From Xestospongia muta (lineage: Eukaryota > Porifera > Demospongiae > Haplosclerida > Petrosiidae), in contig OY848926.1 in assembly GCA_963693285.1 (NCBI GenBank), positions 1,431,001-1,495,000 of the forward strand: a DNA stretch of 64,000 nt. Reading direction: 5' to 3'. Below are positions 1 through 13,393 of this stretch, one piece after another. Each line of letters opens with the position of its first letter. Positions within the stretch are counted from its first letter, which is position 1. A program made the translations under genes and the position numbers. A model generated the notes under the pieces. It did no database searches. It was not told the origin of the DNA and saw only the letters and a list, made by a program, of their open reading frames with translations.

Positions 1-624
1 AGTAGCCTTATTTGATCTACAAATCAAATCTGATTTGGTCTGTAGGAGTAATTTCATAAGTCTGACAATGGCATGTTCAGTTATGACAATTAAATACTTG
101 TAGCAAACTTACAATAACATGTCTACAATAGGTAGGCTCAGTTTTATTTGGTAATATATGCTTTTTTTAATAGACTTTGTACGGCTAGTATAATTATATG
201 TGTACAATTACTATACCATTTTAGCTCTTGTTCCTCAATAATTATACCATTTTTTGTCTCCAATATTAACATAGGTTTTCTTTATTATGTACATATAGAT
301 ATAATATGTATATATATAAATATAACATTTCAAATGACAAATGTGTGTGTATGGTGTGAGTTAGTGTTATTCATATTACAGACCCCATACATTCTAGCTC
401 CATATGAATATCTGTATAAGTAGTTTATTGTGGTCGCTGTACACAGATTGTGTGAAATACACACATTCAACATTGTGATATTCATGGTTTGCAAATTCAT
501 TATAATTTTAATGTTTTTAAACTAATGCCTGAGGGTGGTCTTTCAGTACTGATATTAGCATTCTTATTAGTACAATATCAAGTAATAATACACTAACATT
601 ATTTGTTATATTATCTCCACAGAA
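1..624. other. Left-edge non-coding or upstream region
   Basis: I see no convincing coding exon here. The sequence is AT-rich with short TA runs. A good 3' splice site (pyrimidine stretch ending in cacag at 618-622) lies two bases before the ATG at 625, so the following gene may have an upstream exon, either in this stretch or outside the window. Confidence 0.5.
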
Positions 625-2877
625 ATGGTAGATGAAACAGTTATCATTATATCAGTGACAGTCACCATCATTTTAGTACTTCTAGCATTTATAGTTTGTT
701 GTACATGGTAAGTATAGCAGACAAACTCAAGCTCTCCTCATTCTTTGTCTTTTTTATAGGTTCTATCTCTGTCGTGGTAGCTCACTTCATGATGATGAAG
801 AAGAAATGCATTCTAAGAGAGTCAATGCTTTAAACAATAATGACAGAATAGCATCTCGACGGTATGGTGCTAGAATTAGTGTGCCTCAGCGGTATGGTGC
901 TAAAAATAGTCTACCTCAACGCTATGGTGCTAAAAATAGTCTACCTCAACGCTATGGTGCTAAAAATAGTGCTTCTAGCTATACAGAGAAAAGTAAAAGA
1001 AACACAAGATGGAGTGTTGGAGATCAATTTTTTAATAATAAAGAGAGTCTACCTCTCTCTCCAATACGAATAATCCCAGCACTCAGGTAAATAGCTAGTC
1101 AGATGTCATTTTATTATTATTTTTATTTCTTAATGGATATAGAAAACCATACAAGTCAGAGTCAGACCTGACGTTCAGAAAACTTAGTGAAAGCATCAAT
1201 GATCTTCTCATATCACAAACTCCTGTACCAAACTTGCAATACAGTGTACCAGATTTACTTGATCACGATTTGAATTTGGACGAAGATCTTTTTGAGCAAC
1301 CTTCTCCAGAATTAAAACATTTGAGTACTGAGTTACTATTAACAGAGAATGAGGAACTCATGAACAAAACAAGCTCATCGCCAGCATTTCACCATCAGAT
1401 TGATGACATCCAAACAAACTCTCAAGTTTTAGTCTCTGAGTCACAATCATACCACTCGGACAATGAAGAGATAGAAGCTGACGATGAACTTACTGACAAA
1501 AGCACTCCATCAGCAAGTCAAGCAATCACTCCTAATGTAAGTGAGGCACAATTATGTCAGGTATTAGATAGTGCTATAGCAAAATCTGATCCTCAACTAC
1601 AAAATAGTTTGGTTGGTGTAGACCACAGCTCATGTATGGAGTCTGATAGCACTTCTTCACTGCCCAAAGTAGAAAGTGGTATAATCATGTTACCAGAAGA
1701 CTTTGAGAGAGAAACTGCTGATACATTTGAGACTATCGGCACAAAAGCATTTGAAAGAGAACCTACAACAGAAGAAGAGGCATTTGAAAAAGAAAAGGAA
1801 ACAAATGAACAGCAATATGTAGGCGATGAAGTTAAGTCATCTGTATCAATTTCAACAGGATCTCCCAAGAGTGCTAATGGTAACAAGCCATTGATTAATC
1901 CAGTAATTCACTCGTCAAGTGTGCCACAAGTTATAAAACAAGATGAATTTTTACTCATAGCTCAAAAGCTCACAAACAATGGAGAGCATCGCCGACGGAA
2001 ATCAGGGAGGCAAGAAAGTCTATCTGAAATGAGAAAGCAATTACAGGGAATGTCTCCTGGAACAAAAGTCGAAGAACTCCGAAAACATTTTCAGGAGACA
2101 ATAGAATCTCCAGGCTCAAGTCCTTTAAACTTGCCAACACCAATGAGAAAAGACAAACTTTTTAGTGGTATCAAAACAGACAACGCTTCTCCCAACACAT
2201 CAAAGACTGGTCTGAGCAATGAAGTAGCAAAAATGAAAATAACGCTAAATGAAAGAGATCTAGACCTTGATGAGGCAAAAAATGTAAAGAAACCTTCAAA
2301 TTTGCAATTGCCAACTAATACGACTTCTAAAGATGGTCAAAGAGGAAACGGTGTAAGTAAAGATAATGTGCTAAGTGCCAGTAAACCTGATCTTAATCTC
2401 AGTGCAAACAAAACATTTAGAAGACCCAGTCCTGGTGTTTCACCATTAGTTGTAAGCTATTCAGCAAGTCAACTGGTATCACAAAATAAATCTAATGAGA
2501 GTGATACAGATAGCAGTGATGGAGAATTAATGTCACCTCTTCCAGTATCATCCAACAAACCTAAGATAGCTGTCAACCAATCACAAGTACTACAAATAAA
2601 CACAGCTCCTCAAAGCGGTCATAATAGTACTGAAGATAGCGAGAGTGATGATGATATTGTCCACCCATTACAAGCTGAATTTTCTTTACCTCATTTTAAA
2701 GGTCCTGTCCCAAAAAGAAAGACTACTCCTCCTGTTACGTTTGGTTTTGGTATTTCTGAACACATGAAGTATAAAAGGCTGAAACAACAAGAGATGTCTA
2801 CAGGACATAACCAGCTTATGACTCGAAAGAGTCCTAAAGCAGAGAAACAATTAACAGTTATAATGGAGGAGTCTTAG
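625..2877 (+). CDS. Single-pass membrane protein with RYGA repeats and long disordered tail
   Basis: I do not recognise the family. Exons 625-707, 760-1086 and 1143-2877 join in frame to 714 residues. Residues about 6-29 form one hydrophobic helix (TVTIILVLLAFIVCC), followed by a Cys/Arg-containing juxtamembrane stretch and an acidic patch (DDEEE), which suggests a short outside part and a long cytoplasmic tail. At 861-970 there are four tandem copies of an 11-residue unit (RYGAKNSLPQ type). The last exon codes for about 575 low-complexity Ser/Thr/Glu-rich residues with one likely helical segment (SLSEMRKQLQGMSPGTKVEE) near 2010-2080. An AATAAA at 2901 is a plausible poly(A) signal. The acceptor just before the ATG leaves open an upstream extracellular exon, so the protein may be N-terminally incomplete. 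Function unknown. Confidence 0.75.
861..970 (+). repeat. 33-bp coding tandem repeat
   Basis: About 3.3 copies of a 33-base unit lie inside exon 2 of the first gene. The two middle copies (about 893-958) are nearly identical. Each unit encodes the 11-residue block beginning RYGA. Confidence 0.85.
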
Positions 2878-3267
2878 TAATATAATTCATATATATATTT
2901 AATAAATAACTCTAAATTGCTCTGACCATTTATTTATTTATCTATAATTTCAATTTTATATATTATTTGAATTGATTGTATTTATGTGCACAATATCTTC
3001 CACATACAAACAAAAATAATTATAACAACGATTCAATTAACTATAAATATAAAACATATTTGTTATAATGGTAAATACACTTCCATAATTACAAGTAAAA
3101 TGAAAATTAATTAATAACACAATGTACACATAACAATTAATTATTGTTTTTGAAACATTGAACATCAAACGATAAATGGATTTTTTACATACAACATCAA
3201 TTTGATAGATGATATGATGTATTACAATTCGTTAATATGATAAGAATGAATGTCTATTAAAAATGTG

Positions 3268-4839
<1,572 letters not shown>

Positions 4840-4909
4840 AGCCAACTCATCAATCAAATTAGAGGGAGTTATAACTACGCCTACTGCATAAGTCTACCAC
4901 GTGTTGAAG
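4840..4909. promoter_or_regulatory. Divergent Rab/HINT1 promoter
   Basis: Only 70 bases separate the Rab ATG (minus) from the HINT1 ATG (plus), so both 5' UTRs and the promoter must fit here or overlap the genes. A CACGTG E-box sits at 4899-4904, just before the HINT1 ATG. No TATA box is evident. Confidence 0.6.
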
Positions 4910-5602
<693 letters not shown>

Positions 5603-6055
5603 GTTTGTTATGTGGGAATTGGGGAACTTATTAACTGTTTTTTTGTTTAATTTTTGAATTCGTTATCAAAAAGTAAGGAGGTGTGGTTGATGAATCAGAT
5701 GATAAACGTCACTGTTGCTGGGCAACCAGTTGTATTTAATTGAGTGGTTATACAATAATGTAAATGCCTTTATTGAACAGGCCAACTGGAATGGCGAAGA
5801 AGATATAGTCTGTGACTCTCTTGTGTACGTGAATCGATCATCTCTGATCGCTAAGAGAGTCATCAATACTTATATTTTATACAAATTGTAATAGTAATAC
5901 GAAAGGACAGTGTTTTGAGTTTAAAACTTAGTTTCTAGACCTGTTGTTGACAGACCTTCACTCTTGATCGGATTATCAAGCACTAGTGACACATAGGTCG
6001 GGGTAGTGGCGAGACTGCGGTTGGGAGACTCCGAGGTAGACGTGTGCGAGTCAGT
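5603..6055. other. HINT1 3' region and Atos 5' region
   Basis: No coding sequence recognised. It probably contains the HINT1 3' UTR and the promoter and 5' UTR of the following gene. A GC-richer stretch occurs at about 5990-6050, just before the Atos start. Confidence 0.5.
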
Positions 6056-6222
6056 ATGCCTGTAGTTTCAAAGGGAAGAAGAGAACTATCACCACTTGGT
6101 GAGAAAATAAACCAATTATCATATTAACGTGAAATGTGGCAAGAACTTGGTAAAGAGAGTGTGTTACAAACTGCAGTAGGTAGCCATATTTATTCTGTAG
6201 TGTGACTTGAAAACTATACTAT

Positions 6223-6258
<36 letters not shown>

Positions 6259-9200
6259 GTATCTATTATCCATCTATTGTTCCTAATATATAAAAGGTCT
6301 GTTATATGTTTTGTAGATGAAGAGGAACCTATTCTGAAGATGGATCATCCCCTCGTGAGTCCCAACCACAAGCCTGACCCCTCCCCTTCATCTCCAGTCT
6401 CAATCTTAAAATCTCAAACCAAGATATCATTAGAATTGTCTCAATTATTATCTTCATTAGCTATGCTAATACTAACAATTCGAGACACAGATACACCATT
6501 ACCAGTACATGATGAGAAACTAGTGTCTTTAACAAAACATTGTTGTGTTATTAATAGTCAATATCTGAAAGATCAACCACAGGTAAATGGAAGGATTAAT
6601 GGATGGATGGATTGATGAATGGATGGATGGATGGATGGATGGATTGATTGATGGATGGATGGATGGATTGATTGATGGATTGATGAATGGATCGATGAAT
6701 GGATTGATGGATGAATCAATGGATGGATGGACTGATGGATGGATTGATGGATGAATCAATGGATTGATGGATGGATGGATTAATGGAATGATGGATTAAT
6801 GGATTGATGAATTGATGGATCAATTAATGGATGGATGGATGATTGAGTAAGACATATTATTAAATAACAACAGTGTCTATAATATATTACATTATCCAAT
6901 TATAACGTCTATTGAGATAACTGTATGTACTTTGCAATAAAATAATGTGAGTAAATGAAGTGCCATTGCTTGTTACAAAGCTACTATATATAGAATGGTT
7001 CTATGTTATTTATGGAGTTGTTTAACTAGTTAAGTGTGTGACTGTGTACTGTGTTACATCATGTACAACTTTTATAAGGAGTTTTATGTCATTTCTTGGA
7101 CTTGTTTTGATTGATTTGTCATTTGTTTTGGGTACCAACTCTTTCCATTGAGTTCATTGTTATATTAATAGAACAAGGAATGGCTACAGTATCTCAGTTA
7201 GATTTAATATATAATGATGTAGTTATTTTAGTAATTCAAGAGGCAATCTTCTCAAATATCAAAAGTTGACATTTGTTCTATTTATATTTCCTTACATTTG
7301 TAATATTACCTACTTCAAAGACAATAAGATAACAATCACTTTATAAATTCATACAATAATGTTTAAACAGTGAATATATTTATGTTGTGTTGTTTTCCTG
7401 ATGCAATTCCTGCTGTTAATGTCATTATAATGTACATGTTTACAGATCACATGACTATTGTATTGATATAACTATTTACTTTTACAAATATACCGCTGAG
7501 TCATTCTTTAGTCTATAAATTAAAATATAAGTTAGTGATGTGATAAGCACCCTATAAAGTAGACATCAAAAGATTTGTTACTATTCTCTTCCTGGTAGCC
7601 TTGAACTTGTATATTGCAAGTGTGTCAACAGTTGTCACATAATACATATACACATGAATTTACTCTTAGATCATAAGTTATATCTACTCATACTTTACTA
7701 ATAGTAGGTGGTATCTACGTGTAAAACTATAGTGAGATTATATATGGACATTGCTTATTGTATTACTTATTAGGAGTATTTATATCATCAAATTGGTTAT
7801 TTTCTTATCAAATTAGTTAGTGTTTGTTACATATGTAAGTTTATTTGGGAAAGTAGTGTTTGTGTGGGGGGAATGACACTCACTAAACAAGATCTACATC
7901 ATGCTAGCCTCATGCAAATTACAGTATATGAATAACGTTAAAATAACATTAAACGTTATGTGTTAATTGATGTTATTAATGTGTCTTTTAGACTATAGCT
8001 CAAGTCCATCAAATACTAGACAATTTCTCTATAACTGGAGCTCCTATATGTATTGAAGTTAGAGGTCAATCATTGTCATCTTCAAACTGTCAGAAGAAGG
8101 ATTCTTTGTTAATAGAGAAGTGGATTCTCCAAATAACATATAAAAAGTACAAATTTTTATAACATGAAGTTCTAATACATTTCTAATATAAAATGCTCAT
8201 GGTATGATAGATATGTATTCAATAAATGTGATTATTATAGGATTGAGGAAGTTATGTAAACATGCTAATAATAAGTTACCCTTTTCTCTGTCATAGTAGT
8301 TTGGAATGGTGTTGTAATGTAAAGTACTTGTTCTCAGTTATTTATTGTTGTGCTCTAATTTCTAGGCCATCTTCTACATCTCCTTTGTATACAACATTGC
8401 AATTTTTGCGTCAAGCCATTCGCTCCTTTTTACACTTCTCACAGATTAATTCCTGGGCAGTCTCATGTGGAGGACAACTTCCTTTTCATTTAGTATATAG
8501 GTAAACATGATACTATGTCTACATTACCAATTCTCCTGTTACATTTAGATTGAGTTCTGAGGTCTCTACAGATGATTCTTTATTCTCACTCTGTCCTCTG
8601 GAATGTCACACCTTCCCTCTTGTCGTCCTCCCACATCAATCTTCTACTCTCCAAGTGACCGTTTACCATTTACCACGTCTAGACCAAATACCACCCATGC
8701 TCGTTAACTCAATAAGCAAGGAGGATAGGAAGACTGTTTTAGAAGATACTAGAGGCAAAACTATATCTAGTCCTCGTGATATTGTTAGAACTAAAGTACA
8801 AAAACAACTGGTTAATGATATTACCAATGGATCAAGCCATGATATCTGTACTAACTATGGATTGCCAGTAAATTTAACCAATGAGATTAGTGCTAGCAAT
8901 GGTTTACATCAAGCAACCAATCAAATTAGAGATCTCAGTTTAGCTTCCAATTCATCTATTCTAGGTGACAATCCTATTAGTTCATCAGTACATGTTTCAA
9001 CCACTCAACGTATTATCATACCTTCCTCTACTAAAGCACTAGTAAAAACAAGACTCACTCCACCTAGTGCCGACCAACAAATTTTGACAAGATCTCCTCA
9101 ACTTAAATGTGAAGGCTTTCCTTTTTCTCCTCCCACTCCCTCGCCACTAAGCCCTAAATTTACCTCTAGTGTTAAATATAATCACCTTACTGGACTAGGA

Positions 9201-11044
9201 AAAGAGTCTTCAAGACACAAAGTGTCAAGTGATTCCGTTAATAGTGGAGTTAATACTTCAAAACCATTGCATAATACGTCAACTAAATCTAATGGGTTAG
9301 ACCCTGTTATTAGAAGAACTAATTTTCCAATAAATAAAGAGGCTTCCCCTTCTCGTAAATTAATTACAAAGATCAACTCATCGTCAGCAAACAGCTCTGA
9401 TGTCACATGTAATGACAAGACATGTTCCAAAAGAATACCCTCGACACAGGTGTCTAATTTTACATTCCCACAATGGAAAGGTGGAGTCAGACCTCCTGGA
9501 GCATCTAGTCCAGTATGTCGTCATAGTAACTTTGCATTAATTTGCTTTACTTGAATTAGGTACCATTTTTTGTTCGTTCACCTTCACTTGTTGGCAGCTG
9601 CTCTCCTAGTGATGATTCTATTGATCCTAAAGACTTAAAAAGGTAACATCACTCACTTCACAATATAACTCTTAATGTGATTATCTTAATTTTATCTCCT
9701 TAGACTAAAGCGTAGATCATGTGGCATCAATATTAAGGTAATTAAAATATTTTTCATACATACATACATGTAATTGAAGTGAACAAAATGTTTCTTTTGA
9801 GAATTAATGTTCCATATCATGTCTTGTGTACTTTGACCACAACAGGGTTCATCCCGTCCTTTACCAGTAAGAAGCATGTCTCTACCATCAGCTGTTCCTA
9901 ATCTATGTTTACTAGGCACTTTTGAGGTATAGTTCTTCAGCATAAGATCTACTAGTCTATTTTATTATCTTTATGTTAGGAATCTGTACTAAATGGAAGA
10001 ATTGATCCTTGTGGTTATGTTGAGGTAAGACAATACTGGAGCTCATTTCTATAGCTGTATCATAAATATAAAGTCTAAACATAGTAACCTTTATAGTTCT
10101 ATTCAAATATCATAATAGCAACTTGACCTCTGCTAGTGTAAACAATTAGCTAGTAATAAGTAATAATCTGATTTAGTTACTAACGTTTATTTCACAGGGT
10201 TTTACAGCTGAATTAGGAGCTAGTGGTTCTTTTTGTCCTCAACACATCACACTACCTGTGACAGCAGCTTTCTTTAATCTCTCAGATGATGGAGGCCCAT
10301 CTCCTTATTTGGTAAGTAACACAAAATGCAAGTATGTGTAATGAACTATTTATTGTATACAGGGTCAAATTGATTTGACTGATATCGGTAAGAGAGGATA
10401 TCGTGTCCCAAAGAAAGGAACTGTTCAATTAGTAAGTGGATCTAGTAGACTTATAATATCTATATCAATATTATTTATTAGACTTTATTTAATCCTAACA
10501 AGACTGTGGTCAAGATATATATAGTTACATATGATCATACTGATATGCCTCCTAAAACAAACACCTTTATCAGACAGAAGACAGTGTCTAGACCTTACCA
10601 CACTGCAACAGTAAGATGACATTGTACTGTTTTAGTACATTATATTAACTTCTTTATTTCTTCACAGGAAAGTGCATGGCCATCTCTTCATTATCTAATA
10701 CATCTCAGGTACATAATTTTAGTTGTAAGAAGTAACTCAGAGGAACCTCTCATAAAATATCGGAGATATTTATCTCATTCTTCAAAGCATTAGTATAGTT
10801 ATTATTCAATATTTAACATAATGACACTTATATCAACTGATTTCCATACTTTTGAATGACTCACTGAAATTATCCTTGTAGATTTCTTTGCTCCAAATCT
10901 AACAGAGTTTATCTTCATACTGATATCAAACTGATATTTGCGCGTAGAGCACCAGATACTGATCCTGATTTGAGTAAAGTCTCTTTATTGACTACAACTG
11001 AAGGACCAAGTGATCCTAAATATGGCCCTCTCTCTAGTGAGTAA
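6056..11044 (+). CDS. atos: Atos homologue (ATOSA/ATOSB, FAM214 family)
   Basis: Fourteen exons: 6056-6098, 6317-6582, 7992-8146, 8366-8500, 8549-9512, 9560-9642, 9704-9737, 9846-9926, 9980-10024, 10198-10311, 10363-10431, 10482-10610, 10668-10708 and 10882-11044. They give 773 residues in frame. The C-terminal third carries the family hallmarks: [20 protein letters not shown], then [44 protein letters not shown] and a final block ending [10 protein letters not shown]. These match the conserved region and chromosome-segregation-like domain of FAM214 proteins. Drosophila Atossa is a nuclear regulator of metabolic genes. The middle is a Ser/Thr-rich linker (exon 5). Residues about 100-240 look like the ATG13 HORMA fold (see findings). 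The 1.4-kb second intron is unusually long for this neighbourhood. Confidence 0.93.
6222..6256. repeat. (TA)n microsatellite
   Basis: Pure TA run in the first intron of the Atos gene. Confidence 0.95.
6587..6843. repeat. Degenerate (TGGA)n array
   Basis: About 250 bases of imperfect TGGA/TTGA/TGAA tetranucleotides, beginning just inside the donor side of Atos intron 2. The rest of this intron (6844-7991) holds nothing I can recognise on either strand. Confidence 0.95.
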
Positions 11045-11304
11045 TACTATATGCTTGCCACAAGAGGTTGGTATATGAGTTGAGTTATTTTGATCTATAT
11101 TACTATTTTAGTTTTTTTGAAGGAATATAATCATTGAAATTTGTTTTTAGCAACTGAAATTTATATATAATTATCATCATTTTAGCACTATAATAATAAT
11201 ATGAATTATTAATTTTTATTATAATCTGTTTTAATAAAATTAATTAACTATTTATGAAGGGGTGTGTCACATGACCACGTGGACTTAAACAAGCCCAAAG
11301 CAAG
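11045..11304. promoter_or_regulatory. Atos-SRP72 intergenic region with CACGTG
   Basis: A 260-base AT-rich gap between the Atos stop and the SRP72 start. A CACGTG E-box lies at about 11276-11281, some 25 bases before the SRP72 ATG. It probably holds both the Atos 3' end and the SRP72 promoter. Confidence 0.5.
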
Positions 11305-13275
11305 ATGGCTGCTAAAGCAAAGATAGAAACTAGTCTTCCAAAGCTGTTTTCTCAACTTCAACTAGCTGGCGAAGACGGTGACTATGAGTGGGGACTAGAT
11401 GTAATTGAAGAGATACTTAAACTTGCCCCAGATGACCAAGATGCTCTGACATGTAAAATCGTATGTCTCATACAAATGTCAGAGTTTCAAGAGGCATTAA
11501 AAATGATAGAGCGTCTCTCTAAGCCACCTGGTGACCCAAAAAGATATCTTTACGAGAAAGCTTATTGTTTGTACAAACAAGGTAAGCATGAAGCAAGTCT
11601 TCAAATGCTTGACCAACTTTCACCTGAAGATCGTGCTTCCGTGAAAGTTCTAGACTTGAGATCTCAAATTAATTATCATTTAGAAAAATATGAAGAATCA
11701 GCGAAAGGGTTTCAAAAAGGTTCACTACAAATTGATAACAACGATAGAACTGCAAATATGGTGGCAAGTTTGAGTTACTGTAACCCCTCAACAATGGAGG
11801 CTATTCTATCATCTACTCCAGTTAAAGAGGCAACATTAGAGCAATGCTTTAATCTTGCAACAACCTACCTCTTGACAACTCAAGAATTCAAAAAGGCAGA
11901 AGACCTTCTTAGAAAAGCAGAGGAACTTTGTGAGACACCGGAGAATCCTGAGGAAGAAGACAGTGAACAGGAATTAATTCCAGTTCGTATACAGTTAGGT
12001 TATACTTTGCAGATGCTAGGAAGAAATGAAGAAGCTATGTCATTATATAGTTCAGTTTTAAAGCAGAAACCTTCTAGTGCCTTGCAAACGCTCACTGCAG
12101 CTAACAATGTCATAGTTCTCAATGGAGACAAAGATATCTTTGATAGCAAGAAGAAAATTAAGTTACTGACGAATGAAACAGCAATCAAAAAGCTTAACAG
12201 TAGACAACAACAACTTGTGCTCTATAATCGATGTCTGTTTGCGCTATGTCTAAATCAACTTGAACAATCGCGTCAGTTACTAGCGGAGTTGAAAACCAAG
12301 TACCCAAACACTGACCTGAGTGTATCAGCTGAGGCTGCATTGCTGTATCGTGAAAAGAAGACCTCTGAATGCATTTCCTTACTAGAACAATATCTAGCCA
12401 CACAATCTAATGCATCTTTGAGTGTTTACTTAATGTTAGCACAGGTGTACATGAATCAGAGCAATGTTAATAAGGTGCGAGAAGTGCTTGAAAGAGTGCC
12501 AAATCTAGCACAATATTTGGGCGTTGTCACAACACTTGTACATCAGTGTAAAGCTACAGGTGATATCAATGGTTGTATGAGGATTTTGGATATGGTGTTT
12601 GAATGGTGGAGAAATAGGACAGAAGTTCCAACTGAAACTCGATTGAAAGTACTTTGGGAAATAGCTCTGTTCAAACTACAACATGGACATCCTGAAGCTG
12701 CCGTTGATGTGTTGGAACATCTTTGCCGGGAAGATCCATCTAATGTTCGCTATTTAGCTAACTTGATAGCAGCTTATTCTCGTTTTGATCCCAGGAAAGC
12801 TGAAGAATTAGGACAGACACTACCAAAATTATCGACTTCATCGTCTGTTGATGTTGACTCTTTAGAACACATGCCAACATTTCGTAATATTCGAAAACAA
12901 GCTCCAGTTAAATATGCTGCTGCAGCAGGGGGAACTACTGAAGAACCTCCAGCAGAAAAAAAGAAAAAGAAGCGAAGAAAGAAACTCCCAAAAAATTACG
13001 ATCCCACTAAGCCTCCTGATCCAGAACGATGGCTTCCTCTACGAGAACGATCTTATTATCGTAAATCTAAGAAAAAAGGACATTCTTCTGTTGGTAGAGG
13101 GACTCAAGGTATGTCTGCATCAATGGCTGCTGTGGCATCTAAACTAGATGCTAGTAAACCGAAGCCTCTTGAGGAAGACAGTGGAAAGGATGACGTAGTG
13201 TCTCCTCGTGCTAAATCTCAGCCTCAGAAAAAACCACAATCTCAACAGAGAAGAAAGAAGAAAGGCAAACGTTAA
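11305..13275 (+). CDS. SRP72: Signal recognition particle subunit SRP72
   Basis: Protein of the signal recognition particle that binds SRP68 and 7SL RNA for ER targeting. One uninterrupted frame of 656 residues, close to the usual animal length of about 670. The N-terminal two thirds are TPR-like helical repeats (for example EALKMIERL, YEKAYCLYKQGKHEASLQML, QLGYTLQMLGRNEEAMSLY). The C-terminal RNA-binding region contains the lysine cluster KKKKKRRKKLPKNYDP followed by the diagnostic PPDPERWLPLRERSYYR and ends in a basic tail (QQRRKKKGKR). The start MAAKAK follows a CACGTG-containing promoter. It is odd in being intronless among neighbours with 8-28 exons. Confidence 0.97.
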   Translation: MAAKAKIETSLPKLFSQLQLAGEDGDYEWGLDVIEEILKLAPDDQDALTCKIVCLIQMSEFQEALKMIERLSKPPGDPKRYLYEKAYCLYKQGKHEASLQMLDQLSPEDRASVKVLDLRSQINYHLEKYEESAKGFQKGSLQIDNNDRTANMVASLSYCNPSTMEAILSSTPVKEATLEQCFNLATTYLLTTQEFKKAEDLLRKAEELCETPENPEEEDSEQELIPVRIQLGYTLQMLGRNEEAMSLYSSVLKQKPSSALQTLTAANNVIVLNGDKDIFDSKKKIKLLTNETAIKKLNSRQQQLVLYNRCLFALCLNQLEQSRQLLAELKTKYPNTDLSVSAEAALLYREKKTSECISLLEQYLATQSNASLSVYLMLAQVYMNQSNVNKVREVLERVPNLAQYLGVVTTLVHQCKATGDINGCMRILDMVFEWWRNRTEVPTETRLKVLWEIALFKLQHGHPEAAVDVLEHLCREDPSNVRYLANLIAAYSRFDPRKAEELGQTLPKLSTSSSVDVDSLEHMPTFRNIRKQAPVKYAAAAGGTTEEPPAEKKKKKRRKKLPKNYDPTKPPDPERWLPLRERSYYRKSKKKGHSSVGRGTQGMSASMAAVASKLDASKPKPLEEDSGKDDVVSPRAKSQPQKKPQSQQRRKKKGKR

Positions 13276-13393
13276 AAAATGATTTTTGATGTTTCTTTCA
13301 TTAATCATACTCTTTCATTTTTTTCAGACAAACAAAATCATAATTTTTAAACTCATTTAGAAGGTGTTACCATCACCCACGCCTTATAATAAT

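Noticed and set aside
148..423. Hydrophobic plus-strand open frame
   Set aside because: AT-rich, no splice context and no recognisable domain; most likely chance.
1593..1886. Minus-strand open frame of 97 residues
   Set aside because: Antisense shadow of the large plus-strand exon, with no family features.
6529..6759. Minus-strand His-Pro-Ser-Ile repeat frame
   Set aside because: Translation of the TGGA tetranucleotide array.
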